Assembly: GCA_950022655.1 (NCBI GenBank)
Contig: OX465581.1
Coordinates: 29,855,300-29,919,299, forward strand
Reading direction: 5' to 3'
DNA from: Alentia gelatinosa
Taxonomy: Eukaryota; Annelida; Polychaeta; Phyllodocida; Polynoidae
Length of the DNA stretch: 64,000 nucleotides
The notes beneath the pieces were generated by a model. That model did not search any database and had not been told where the DNA came from. It saw only the letters and a program-made list of their open reading frames with translations. How positions within the stretch are numbered: the first letter of the stretch is position 1; each line of letters starts with the position of its first letter. The position numbers and the translations under genes were made by a program. Positions 47,692 through 59,900 of this stretch are shown here, piece by piece.

Positions 47692-49115
47692 ATGGATTCT
47701 GCAATTTCTATCCAAGTGCAGTCAGATCGTACCAAAAAAGGGCAGGGAAGTGACATTTCTCTTTTGTCAGCAGCCCAGTCGTCATCCATCGTCTCTCAAT
47801 CTCTGAATTGTCACACAGAGGAGCATCTCTCTCCGGAGCCAGACCGACTCGTCATTGACCTTGGTGACTCGCAGGTTACCCGGGCCCCGAACACCGACAG
47901 CCCGGCACCGAGCCACCCGCATCCCTGCCCGAGCCCGCCCACTACACCTTGCCTCACCTCCGCACGAAGGAGACTCCGCTGGGCCCTCAGCAACAAGAGG
48001 GAGGTAAGCGCTAACCGCTCTCCATCCATAGACACGTCCGATGTAGGAAAGGTTATGATAGGGGAGAGTCGTAATATCCCCCAGATAAGACATACGTATA
48101 CAGATGCATCGCCCGACTCCCTCAATGTACCCATTCAGATCAAACCCGTTCCAGTCAGCACCACTAGACCAGAATACAACACAGGTTTTATGCAGCTGCC
48201 TAATTATAATCCTCTTGCAGAATTCTATGGGTGGGGTCCCAAGGAGCTGGGACGGACAGAGGGCACGGTGCAAGGAGAAGGAATGGGACAGACAGTTCCT
48301 ATCGTATCTCAAAGCCAGCAACAGCCGCTGTCGGGCGCAACAACAGGCATCAATTATATATGCAATAGCAGGAGATTCCAAACCCACCATAATCGCACAT
48401 TTCCGTATTACACAAACAACAGTCAGATGAGCGCATATGTGAATCATCTAATCCACCCCAACTGGAATCAGCAGCGTGTGGCTTTCAGGACCATCCGTCC
48501 GCGCCCTTCTTTTAAACCGTCCCATTCCTTGAGTGGCAGTGCCGAAAGCAAAGAACCCAGATCTGGTCATAAATCAGAAGATAGAAGACAATATTCCCGT
48601 CAGGAGCAGGCGAGGAACCCGGTAAATAACTCGCATTATTATAACAGTCCACGGGGTATCTGCCGCTATATGCTTATCCCAACTAAAAAGGGGCAAAACG
48701 TCCAGTTGGAGCTGGCGCAGCACACACCAGTTTCAGAGACGTCAGATGCGGGCGTTTCACAGAGGTCCGGCACCGAGAGAACACCAAACCACCAGTTATG
48801 GCACACTACACCACCCGAGACACCCACACGTAGGTTGTTGGTCTCGATCACACTGTTCCTTTAAACGATAATTTAGCTTTAGGATGGAGAAAATACTAAA
48901 TTTGTGTTCTGTAGCTTCCCGTTATTTTGGGTAGCAAATCAAAGACTGTAAACCGATTAAATATTTGAATAGGATGTGAAATGAAAGTCTAGTACACCAT
49001 TAGTCATGTTTTGAACAAGTAGACGGTCAAGTGCGCTGGGACCGGTAAATCGGGAAGCGAGTCACTTTTGACGACAACCCCTTCCCCGCACCACAACCCG
49101 GCAGATCCGCTTCCT

Positions 49116-49211
<96 letters not shown>

Positions 49212-50430
49212 ATGCTCAAATATGTGTAGATGGAAGTCCAACCGATAAATTTTACACTCTGAATTAAATCTATCATTATTTTCTTTTCTTTAACCTATTC
49301 AGGGTAAAAATGCCTACAGGCATTATTGAAATGGAGGCAAAAATGCCTACAGCCATTATGTACGCAGGGGGTGAGAATGCCTTCAGACATTTATGATATA
49401 TTCGAGCATTTTTCAATAAATAGAGGGAAAATCTAATGAGTTTGTGTAAAATATCGAAATATATGTGTGGAAATTGATACATTTTGTATACTGATTAAAA
49501 AATCCAACTATGACAACGAAGAAACTCTTTAAGTCACATGACAAGTGAAACTTTACTAAATGTCTTGAGGCATATTCGTCCCCCAGAGACATACAACCCA
49601 GGCGCATCCTGGCCCCTGCAGCCACTGGTACCCACCAACCTGCTCGTCTGGAAAGGGTTAATGTACGATTTCTTTGTTGTGTCCTTTAGCTATTACAATA
49701 AGAGTGATGGTGTATATAGCATAGAATATATTGCGACCGGCAGAAATGGGCATTCGCCATAATTGACTTGGCAATTAGTTTTCTTGGCTCTGCCTGATAA
49801 AAAGAATGTTTCAGTCCCCTTGACAATAAAATGAAATGCGGTCAATGCTTGTTTTCATCACATAATAAAGCTATCATCCAACAAATTGCTTCTCTTTTGG
49901 ACAACCATACCTGAAACTTCATAACAAAGTTATTAATGCAGAACAAACCAAGCAAGGCTTTCTACTCTACCACCAAAAGAGTTTGATCCAATAGCAAAAC
50001 TATTTTCTTTTTACATAACCAATGGCTACACTGGCTAGGACCTTTATAGCCTACATCCAAGTAGGTGATTCAATAAAAAAAAAAGCATGATAAAAGCACT
50101 ATCAAATCCGTGCAGTTAATACTTATAAACAATACCATTATCATGTTTGTGTTTTTCATTTGTTTTACAGTCAACGCACAGGCAGAAGTCTCACCATACG
50201 ACGTCGCGCACACACATCGGTACCCCATATGCAGCCCGAGGCAGGCAGTCACCGTGGCGCCCCTCGGCGATCGGAGGATGACTCAGATGATCGCGGACGC
50301 TCTGGATGAGCTTAGGGCCCTCATCCCGGCCAGCTTCTGTCCAGAGCGACTCTCCAAATTGAGTACGCTTCGCATGGCAACATCTTACATCGCCCTCCTG
50401 TCTGATATGGCCAAGGAAGCCGGCCAGTAG
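47692..50430 (+). CDS. Two-exon gene for a helix-loop-helix protein with a poor basic region
   Basis: Exon 1 (47692-48829) and exon 2 (50171-50430) join in frame to give 465 residues; the junction codon is C|TC (Leu 380). The donor is CAC|GTAGGT and the acceptor is tttgttttacag. Residues 1-379 are low in hydrophobics and rich in Ser, Pro, Thr, Gln and Asn, so probably disordered, with a basic patch [14 protein letters not shown] at about 91-104. Residues 416-458 form an HLH: helix 1 [18 protein letters not shown], then a loop, then helix 2 [20 protein letters not shown]. Helix 2 resembles Hand/Twist-group and Mesp-type factors. The expected basic stretch before helix 1 (N-x-R-E-R-x-R) is replaced by [10 protein letters not shown], so E-box binding is doubtful. 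It may act as a dominant-negative partner or bind DNA through a partner; this is inferred. The start codon has a good context (aagATGG). Alternative: exon 1 might be extended upstream. Confidence 0.72.
48830..50170 (+). other. Intron of the HLH gene
   Basis: 1,341 bp from GTAGGT to acag. It contains the (AT)n microsatellite at 49119-49208 and short repeats of aaaatgcctacag near 49307-49360; no other gene was seen. Confidence 0.72.
49119..49208. repeat. (AT)n microsatellite
   Basis: About 45 uninterrupted AT dinucleotides in the HLH gene intron. Confidence 0.97.
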
Positions 50431-51475
50431 AACCACCACAGGTACTATGTAAGTCAATTTATACAAACTTGTACTGTTCCGATTTTTAAAATCATCGACC
50501 GGGATGATACACTATATTACATGTATGATAGTGAAAATACTGTTTTCTCCATATCTATGGTGTAAAAGAGGTTAACTTAAGACATCTTATCCTAGATTCA
50601 CGAAAAGTACTTTAATTCTACAGAATCTTAATTGAAATGGTCCAAAGATGATATCTTTTTGAGAGATCAAATAATTATTCACCATATTGAATGCTGAGAC
50701 AACATTGATTTAAAAACATTTTAATCGCGAGCTTTTGGTGAAGAAATCAAACGTTACTGCACTTTGCTACGCATGCCTCTGTAGTCTGTATGTTGTAAGT
50801 TGGTCGGTTGGTAGGCGGGTAGGAATATGGTCATAAATCACAAAAAGTAACCAAATTTTTAGAAATTCCTGCCCCTGTCCTTAGGGTTTTACTTTTTTAC
50901 TTATTTTGTTGCTCATCTTGTCGGGCTCAATAAGTTGTTTGTGTTATATAGGTTATCAATGGTCAAATATCGAGATTTTGGGTTCTAGAAGCCTAAAACT
51001 GCCCAGAAATGATCCAAATTTGGTCAGAGAATCAGTAAAATCAACATATTTTCCTTTTTTTGTGGAATAAGTACTAGATATGTGTCTTGAGGCAGGTATT
51101 TTTTCTATATTTCTGGAGGAATTTACATTTTGTAAAGTGCTCTGTCCGGGTGAAAAAAATGACAAATTAGGCCCTCCCCCTTAACACATATAAGGCATAT
51201 GGGTTGCATTTGCCTTGAAAAATTAGCTAAAGGTGGGAGATATAGTATGCAGGAAAAATGGAAATCTTCCACACAATTCCCCCTGAGGGGGTAATAAGTG
51301 TTTTTCTATTGAAATCCTATCCTCCTGTAAACAATCTTAAATATGTCAGTTATTTACCTCCTACCATACCTAAGTCCCCAAGGTATAGGGCATTCGCCTC
51401 TCTGCCTTGCTCCCAAGCAGAACGGAGAAAAAGCCATATGTCTGGGTGAGCAGATTGTCCTCCCGAGTGACACCT
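50431..51475. other. Downstream of the HLH gene, no gene seen
   Basis: Probably 3' UTR then intergenic DNA; no clear poly(A) signal was chosen and no domain is present. Confidence 0.4.
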
Positions 51476-52219
51476 GGGGGCCGTTTCACTAGTAGGGGGG
51501 CGTGTGTGTGGGGGGGGGGGGGGGGGGGGTCAAAACGAGAGGTAGGACTGCAACAGTGTCAGCAACAGCGATACCAACAGTGTCAAGCCCAAATTTCCGT
51601 TTCATCAGTGGTCTCGCTGTTGAGGTGGGACCAACTCTCACTGTTGGCTTATTTAAGGCATAGTGCACTTAGTGAGCACAGGGTCTCACTATAGATGCGG
51701 ATGTGCTATCAAACCTCACTGTGTGTATATAGAGGATTTTCTGTGCTTCCCATAAGAATTAAGCGATGTAATTTTAACACGAGTAAGGGGTACATATAAT
51801 CGTACCAAATATGAAGGAGAACTGCGGCTCTGATCCGAAGATATTGGCGTTTGAATTTCATCATAGCAAACGTCCCCTCCCCCATGCCTCCGTTAATTTA
51901 TGCGGCGACCTTGACATTCATTGCGCACTGGGAGATGGGAGGGTACACTGACCACCAGAGCAGATGTTTGCTATGACGAAATTCAAACACCAATATCTTC
52001 GGATAAGAGTCGCCGTCTCGCCCATAGCAGAGACGGCGCTAACAGTGGCACTAACAGCGAGAGCCACTTTACTGATGAAACGGGTTCTGCCACTGTTGGT
52101 GCCGCTCGTGTCCCAAGTGCCATTCACGCTTGAGTGCACCGACTAATGAAACGCACACTACCGCTGTGGTGCCACTGTTAGAAACAACAAGACTTATCTC
52201 TTCTAGTGAAACGGTCCCC
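51476..52219. mobile_element. 744 bp foldback MITE (hAT-like ends)
   Basis: The left end GGGGGCCGTTTCACTAGTAG matches the right end read inverted, GGGGACCGTTTCACTAGAAG. The interior is also inverted: gatattggcgtttgaatttc (51841-) pairs with gaaattcaaacaccaatatc (51979-), and AACAGTG-rich words occur on both sides (51550-51640 and 52035-52110). No ORF with a domain. The ends resemble hAT-type MITEs, but an 8 bp target duplication could not be confirmed. Confidence 0.75.
51510..51529. repeat. Poly(G) run
   Basis: Nineteen to twenty consecutive G after a short GT run inside the MITE; such runs are error-prone in assemblies. Confidence 0.9.
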
Positions 52220-52228
52220 TAGTGTTTT

Positions 52229-52485
52229 GTTGGGTGGTTCGTGGTTGGGTTGGTAGGTGGTTGGTTTGGTGGTTGTTTGGGTGGTTGTTTGGGTGGTTGG
52301 TTGGTTGGGTGGTTTGATGGTTGGGTGGTTGGTTGGTTGGGTGGTTGGTTAGGTGGTTAGTTGGTGGCTGGGTGGTTGGTTGGTTGGTTGGTTGGTTGGA
52401 TGGTAGGGTGGTTTGGTGGTTTGGTGGTTGGTTAGATAGTTTGGTGGTTGGTTGGTTTGATGGTTGGGTGGTTGCTACAACGAGA
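52229..52485. repeat. TTGG-type minisatellite
   Basis: A 250 bp stretch of GGTTGGTTGGGTGGTT variants, irregular tetramer to dodecamer units, strand-asymmetric (almost no A or C on +). The open frames through it (Trp/Gly/Val or Thr/Asn/Pro/Gln repeats) are artefacts of the repeat. Confidence 0.92.
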
Positions 52486-54550
52486 GCAGTAAAAAGAACC
52501 AAGAGGAAAGCTAGTAAGAAGAAGCAAATATTTCATATAATGAAAAAGGTACCCCCTGAACTTTACATGTCTTAGAGAGCTAGATCTCTGTGTGAAGGCA
52601 TAACTGTGTGGTTCGTTGCTGTCTGGCATGAATGAAATAGTAAAAGTGTTATTAATCAGAAGTAGTAATAAGAGAAAGTATGAATAAGAAGGACAGGGGA
52701 AGGTTACTACAATAAAACATTTCTTTGTTCAGTTCACAAGTGTTAAATCATGGACAGTGTATCTCTGTATGTAGTTGTATGTCCATGGTTAAATCTACTT
52801 CATTCCACTTTTGGACAAATGTGTCCTCCAGAGTGACATTTATCCACCCCTCTGCATCACCAGTCTACAAGTGGTCTATGTCCCTATTTCATTAATATCA
52901 AATGTGACACCTTAAAGAAGTCAAAAATGAATGCTTAAAGATGATTGAGTAATGTTATGTTTATGATAACATGTAATTTCTATTAAAACCCATAGTAAAT
53001 ACAAATATGCCCGGTCGAGTGACCATACAAGGATCCCGGGGGCCCATATCCACCACTGGACATCAGTTTAAAAAAAATTCCCTTATAGCACATATATTGT
53101 GTACCACTCTAACTAGTACAAGTAGCAAAATACCAGTTTAAGAGAAAAATGTCCCCCCGAATGACAGTTGGCTAATTAATAAGGTGTTTTCAATGAAGTA
53201 CCACACATTTTTGCTCCATTAAACCCATATACCACCTGAAAGCATATGGCCTGGGCATGCTCTTCCATGAAATTAATTAATTAACTCTTTACCCCTTTTA
53301 TCCAGAACAGAAAGTAATGAATATTCAATGACCTGAAATACAGTTCAAATCCATGTTGCACCCCTGTGGAAAATGAGCCTAAAGCAATGCAAAATGCCTA
53401 TTGACACTAGCTATGAGACCCCAAACCTAACCCTTAGACCTAGTTTGACAAGAATGAATATAGAAATGGTGACCAGAAACATATTACAAGTTAGTTGGCT
53501 GCTCTCAAGGGGAAATACCCCCAAGATTCACTCGCCTAGACACAGTTTCCAGGGTATGTATGTTCCAGGTGTTGCCATAGCAACAGGTTTCATATTTAAC
53601 TCATATCTGGTGAGGACTTACCCCAATACCTATAGACCTTGCACAATAGATAACTTTCAGCCACTCCAAGGTATTTTTTCCAGACCCCCGAATGCCCACA
53701 AAGGTGTATTTGGTCACTTGCTGTGATTTATTACCATAAGTAAGTCGGTATGTGTACTCACCAGTATATAATAATTACATAGTTTACATGTACATCTATA
53801 TCTCTGCACATATATGTATCTCACCTCTCACACGATCTATAATTCAAGTTGACATTCTTTCAGGTCGTATGTGGTGAACGACGATCGCGATAACATGAGC
53901 CTTCGATCAAGGAGTTCTATTTGTGAGCTTACTTTATCATGCTGATTAGGAAGATAAGCGAATCTCAACCATTTGATGACTCAAGAAGTATATATCAAAG
54001 TGAATGTATCGGGAAGTAAAATAATTTTGGCCTATCTACGGAACAAGAGTTTGTTATAAAATGTAATTAAAATGTAGCACAATGTATAATGTGGCTGTGA
54101 GATCTTTATAACCGTGCGTAAACAAAATAGTTTAATAATTTAGGCATTATGTGGTGTAGGGTTAGAGGATTATATATTAACATGACTACCATATTTTCAC
54201 CAGTGATATATGGAATATAGGAAAGTTATCACCAACATAAGTTACAAGATAAAGATGTTGGTTTTATGATATAATGATCTTATTTATTATTAATGGCACC
54301 TCCAAAGAATCTTATCCTGAGAAACAAAATAATAACCAATAAGGTTTCAAGTAATTATCTCTGTCATCAAGGCTGAACTCTTACCATGTATAGGTTATAT
54401 AATGTACCCCCAATCAAAGGCATATCGGACAATTTGCCATGAAAATTAAACCACATGTAAATTTCCTGGAAAGTGCATACAATGATATTCAACAGATAAT
54501 ATCAGGGATGTCAGCACCCCTTGGGAAAATTCCCTGAAGTCATTTGCGAC
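52486..54550. other. Non-coding DNA, nothing recognised
   Basis: AT-rich. A 117-codon open frame at 53373-53726 has no recognisable domain or splice context and is not called. Confidence 0.4.
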
Positions 54551-54551
54551 A

Positions 54552-54582
<31 letters not shown>

Positions 54583-54584
54583 AT
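54552..54584. repeat. Poly(C) and (CA)n run
   Basis: About 17 C followed by eight AC dinucleotides. Confidence 0.93.
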
Positions 54585-55063
54585 TTTCTGAGAAATAAAA
54601 AATAAAAGACTTGAGCAAGTCTAGAGAGGGGCATATAGGGTTCCTCCTGCACCCGCCGGGTAGGTCGGGGACCACGCCTGTGGTTCCATTGACCTCATTA
54701 CTCCACACCTACTTAATCTCAGGGTGAACAATGATGTGTGTGTTGTGAACTTACACTCCCCCTACACATTCTAGGTTCTGATACGATTGGAGAGTTTCAG
54801 GGGGGATCATAGCCTGTAGTGCGGCCACCACTCACAAGACGGCGTGTACACGGCTCAAGCGTCAGCGTTCCCCGTGCGCCTCGAGCGGTTGTGAAAGAGA
54901 CTAGGGGGTTCAGGGAGTCACTGATATCCTATGGCGGTTTACCAGGCAGTCAGTGTGCATTCAGGGAGACCCCTGACGCTGCAAGGCCCTTGGGGCCACA
55001 GTGGACCACCAGTCAGGTACTGCTAGGTGACTGTAACCGGCGCCGTGTGTGCTTCCCGTTGCC

Positions 55064-55110
55064 GGCCGCTAGCGGGTACCACTGCCGGCCCCGGGGACCC
55101 GCTAGCGGCC
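55064..55110. repeat. GC-rich 14 bp inverted repeat
   Basis: GGCCGCTAGCGGGT and its perfect inverse ACCCGCTAGCGGCC are separated by a 19-base GC-rich loop, within a locally GC-rich island (54.8-55.1 kb) in otherwise AT-rich DNA. Confidence 0.8.
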
Positions 55111-56955
55111 GCCTATACACCACAGTTCAGTGCAAATTTTGGATAAATGTAGAGGTGAAGAAAATCCCTGAAATCCTGAAATCCCCTGAGAACTGGCATC
55201 CCTGAGATATACACAGGTGTAGCTTTAAAATGGGGAGTCACCGTGCTAGTTTTTGATTTAGAGATCAATATTATGATAACTTTATAATAGAATATACAGA
55301 AATTCTAAAAAGGTTGGTTTTCACATAGTAAAACCCATATCAGTTTCCTCAAACTTTCACAGAATATAGTATAGTTGTAGTACTACAAGTTATAAAAAGA
55401 CATAGGTCATTGTTTGTGAAAGAATTGTAGAATACCGGTACCATATTTTTCAATACATTTCCTATGTAAATCAAGTAAATAAATATTGGCCTATTTTACC
55501 TATTACCACTGGATTTAAACTGGACAAAATGTTCAATTTACTCCTTTAGAATCAAAATAAATCACAGGGAACCTGCTTTGGCTGATGATTAACAATACTA
55601 AAAATCGCCAGGGTGGCGCAACCGTGAATTGTAATATGCCTTTAAAAGGAATGAGATACAATAGATTATGGATCCCTGTATTCTGTATCTAATGAATTGA
55701 ATACCCCTCTGTGAACCTAGGCAAATGCGGGTTTGTTTGAAACCAATAAAACTTATATCGTTCAAAAATAGGGCACACAGGAACAACATTACGAATGTCG
55801 TTAAGCGTTTATTTTCATATATTTAAAAAAAGACATCTTTTTAGCCGTCGGCGGAATGTGGTCTACTCGGTTAGATCCATCAGAGTATTATAGTTGGTAG
55901 TATTACATGTAGTATGACAAATTTGTAAAATTGTGAGCTAAAATTATTCCTTGAAACTGCGGGCTAAAACGTTGACCACAGTAACATCATCAATACATCC
56001 TGATTTCCAAATATCACGTACAAAAAGGCAATATTCACAAAGATCATGGAATAAATGGACAATATTTATGTAACAAAAAGTCCGTTTCACAGTAAATCTT
56101 GTAAATAACGTTAGAAGGTGTACTATGTTTATACAACTCAATAACACAGATGAGCCTGCATCGTGAGTAAAGACACTTTGTCCTTGTTGTAGTGGAACAA
56201 ACCACTTTACGGTTATAATGGGATGCTCGCCATTAGACTAGGTGGACGGTAAAAACCAACATCGCCGAAAATGGCTATTTTAGGCATGGTTTATCCTTTT
56301 TGCCCATCCACTATATAGTATACCCATGCAAATGATATTTGACCCCAATCGGCGCTAGTACAACAGGCCAAGAACAATAATACAATGGAAAAGGGATATT
56401 AGCGCTATCTACACTAAAGTATTTCCGGCTTGAAGATCAGAATACATTTGTCCTGAGATAATGAAGACCTGTAGATATTAATGTCAACCCGAATGATTGA
56501 TTAGAAACGGCGGTTGAAGATTTGGGCATCCAAATAACAGCTGCAGGGTACATATTTAATCATATGCATATTTGGAGCTTATGTAGCCTGTATGTAATTC
56601 ATTGTACATTTGAAGTTCACATTTACAACATTGAGATAAATATCTCGTATAAAAGTCATCGACGTGTACAAGTAGAGAATAAAGTATGACAAAGACCTAA
56701 AGTTCAGAACAAAACACTGAGTTCTAGACGACCTATACATATATTTCAGATCTACAATAGTGAGAGTATGATACATAACCTATTACTAAAGTGTACGACA
56801 GAAAATGTAAATAAAGGGAGCTGTAGAGGACATGGTAGAAGGTCTCATCACTATCATGTAAACAGTTAATATGACAGTAAATCACCTGTAGCATTTAAGT
56901 GTCCAATAATACTGCTTATAAACTCATATAAAACATAGTAGGTGGAAGATGTAGG
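55111..56955. other. Non-coding DNA downstream of the carrier gene
   Basis: Includes the 3' UTR of the minus-strand mitochondrial carrier; no other gene was seen. Confidence 0.4.
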
Positions 56956-59900
56956 TCATACTGGTGCCATACCCACCATTTTGCGGAGTTGCTCAAAGAT
57001 AAAGAAGGTGACAATGGTGTGGGGACCTATTCTCATCCAATTAGAAATGAAACCTTTATAGAGACCGAGAGGCCCTTCAGAGCGTACCGTTTTCATCAAG
57101 CAGTCCAGGGAGTTGTTATACAAAGCTGAAAATAGAAAGGACTTTATGAGTAAAGAATTTAGCTATATTCCGAAATCGTTTTCCATAGGACCCCTAATAT
57201 GCATATAATACACTTATATGTAATTCCATTACAGTAGACCCCAGCCTAACAACAACCTCGCCAATTCCGGCAAACTCTTCATTACTGACATTTTGAGTTA
57301 GTCCAAGTTTCGTACGTCTTGACCAAGATTTCTTATACATGTACTATCATATAGTATCTAAATATATTCAGGATGCCCCTTGATTTGGATTAGAAATAAT
57401 ATCTAGAAGCATTCGATTCTACGGTTCTTTTGCTATAAAATTATTCCAAGTTATATTTAAGACTAAAAGATTACAGGCTACCTTTCGTACCAACTTAAAT
57501 TGGCACCTCAATACTTACCATTGCCTTGCTGGTTCATGACTCGTGTCTTGATGACATCGACGGGTGACGTAGTTAGGGCGGTGATATATCCAGCGATCAT
57601 GGAAGCCACCAGGTGGAGTAGTATCCCTTCCTTCATCCAGCCTCTGTTCAGCAGAGTATGCTTCGTGTGGTCATATGACGGAATCTGAAATGCATCATCA
57701 GTTCAATAAAGATATAAGGTTGTATCAGTACAAAAACAGATATGTACTTTAAAAGGTTAATACCTGAATCACTAGAACGCAATACTTTTATGCAAACCAA
57801 AATCCACTTGCCCTTAGTGCTATAGTATTAATGCTGATATAGCCATAGATTTTCTTTTGATTTTAATGTTTTTATTGAAGGTCCTATCATTAATACATCA
57901 AACGTTTTCAAGGCATGTCGAACTCTTGGCCGCGTGAGTATCTGCTTGTGGGGGTAATTGTATCTCAAGTGTGCCCTCTATTACGTGGAAGAATGTCACG
58001 AGCCTCTACTTGAATAAACACACTGGCAAGCAGAGATAGCTTCCTGGTGTAGAGCTACAAATTTATAGATCTCACGTTCAATATTAAGCACCAGCGGATA
58101 TTTTTTAACGGAGAAAAATACCCAGCCTACTTGTGCATATGACGGAGTAGGTCCATATGTACGAGGTAGCTTTTATGTTAGACTTGCTCAAGTCTTTGAT
58201 TATGGACATAAATTAAGATGTAAAACTACTTCGTAACAATTGGACTTCCCTAACGCCTGTATCCCGGCGAGGAGGGTGGATTAGGTGGAGGGGTAGGCAT
58301 GTGAGACTGGGACTGAAGGAAGTCCACTGTTATGTGTAATTATGTTTTTAAATCGAACACAATAAAACATTCGTACAACTCAATGGACTGGAAGCGGCCG
58401 CTGCCGCAGCGGCAAACCAATTATTGCCGCGCTAAAAGTGTTTCAGTTTTAGTCACTCGTTAGAAGATTTTCCAGGATAAGTCTGGTTTGCCGTAAATGG
58501 GAGGGGCCTATCTCTGCCATGTTAAATAAACGTTTTCAGGGCATACTCATGAATCGAGCGGGTGAATAAAAGTGTTTCAGTTTTAGTCACTCAATAGAAG
58601 ATTTTACAGGATAAGTCTGGTTTGCCGTAAATGGGAGGAGCCTATCTCTGCCATAATAGCGAGCATCCGGATCAGTTACTAATGTGTACTTTAGGCCATT
58701 TACAATAAAGTTTCTATAGCACTCTGACAGGGACGCGCGTGACATCACCTCTAGGCTCTCTGCCCTGTCTCTCTGTAGACTGCTACGTTTATAACTCCAT
58801 AGAGGATACACATATACGCAGTTCCAATAGCGATCCCGTCTCTACCCGGTTCCAACATGCGCCAAGTGACCAAATAATGTGAATCTTAACGAGAAAATGA
58901 ATCGTTCAATTATTTTTGACCATTTTAAAGAAACAAGTGTATTATTTATTTCTAGCTCAAGTCATAAGAATTTATCAGCATTTACAAAGATACATTCTAT
59001 ATTCTAGACAATCATAACTGTAAAATATAAAGGGTGTTGATGAATAACAATTAATGGATGTCTTATTATAGAGGTCTGCAGAACAGGTAAATGTAAATAG
59101 AAGAGATAAAATAACAAACAATCTAGGCCAAATGATCGTGTAGAGGGAACAAATATTGACAAGGCCAGTTCTCATTTTATTCACATCTACACGTAGTATA
59201 TACTTATGAAGTATGGAAGTAGGGAAAGGGGTGCAAAGGATCCAGGGAGAGGGTTCTCCAGTGTGGAAAATATGACTTTATACATGCACCTTTTTCTCAT
59301 TAGGCTATGACTTGTCAAATGTTGCACCCTCCAAACATTCGATTTCAAAAGACCTAGGAATCCTAAATTGGCTTTATTAAAACTAATTAATTCATTGGGA
59401 AGGGAAACGATAAATATAATTTCAGTCGTAATAAAAGAGACGTGGAGGTACCGTTAATAACATGTTTTGCTTATTACCCATGATAAGTCTCCCTGAGAAA
59501 ACAAATTGAGGTTGGCCCTCAATGATGACAAAAAGGAAATAATACCACTATAGGTTTAGTAATACCTTCCCCTCACCTCACTGCTTGGACATAAATACTT
59601 GCAATCTTGAAAAGAAGTCTTGTCATTGGGGTGTTGAAATCATTCACGCCTATTTGTAGTCCAATGAGTGTTTCAACGGTTGACTCCAGGTGGCTCCACC
59701 TAATGGCCACCAGGGATAGTGCGGGAGAGATCTCTCTCTCTCCATGCACATCCTACAAAACTAAGAGATCGACCGAATTGGATCGAATGAAACCGTCTTG
59801 AGCTCTGAGTGGGACTTAACTTCTTTTACTAACGCTAAGACTTCAAAACTACAAGCCATTAACAAGCTCACTGGAAATTTTGATTACTAAATTTCAGTCA

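Noticed and set aside
48004..48009. Strong-looking donor GAG|GTAAGC inside exon 1 of the HLH gene
   Set aside because: It would end exon 1 in phase 0, which puts exon 2 out of frame, and the sequence beyond stays open for 826 bases; CAC|GTAGGT at 48829/48830 fits the phase.
47782..48447. 221-codon minus-strand frame opposite the HLH gene exon 1
   Set aside because: Shadow of the real + strand exon; no recognisable domain and no splice support.
49004..49276. Tyr-Ile repeat protein
   Set aside because: Translation of the (AT)n microsatellite.
52203..52629. Thr/Gln/Asn/Pro-rich and Trp/Gly/Val-rich open frames
   Set aside because: They are translations of the TTGG minisatellite on the two strands.
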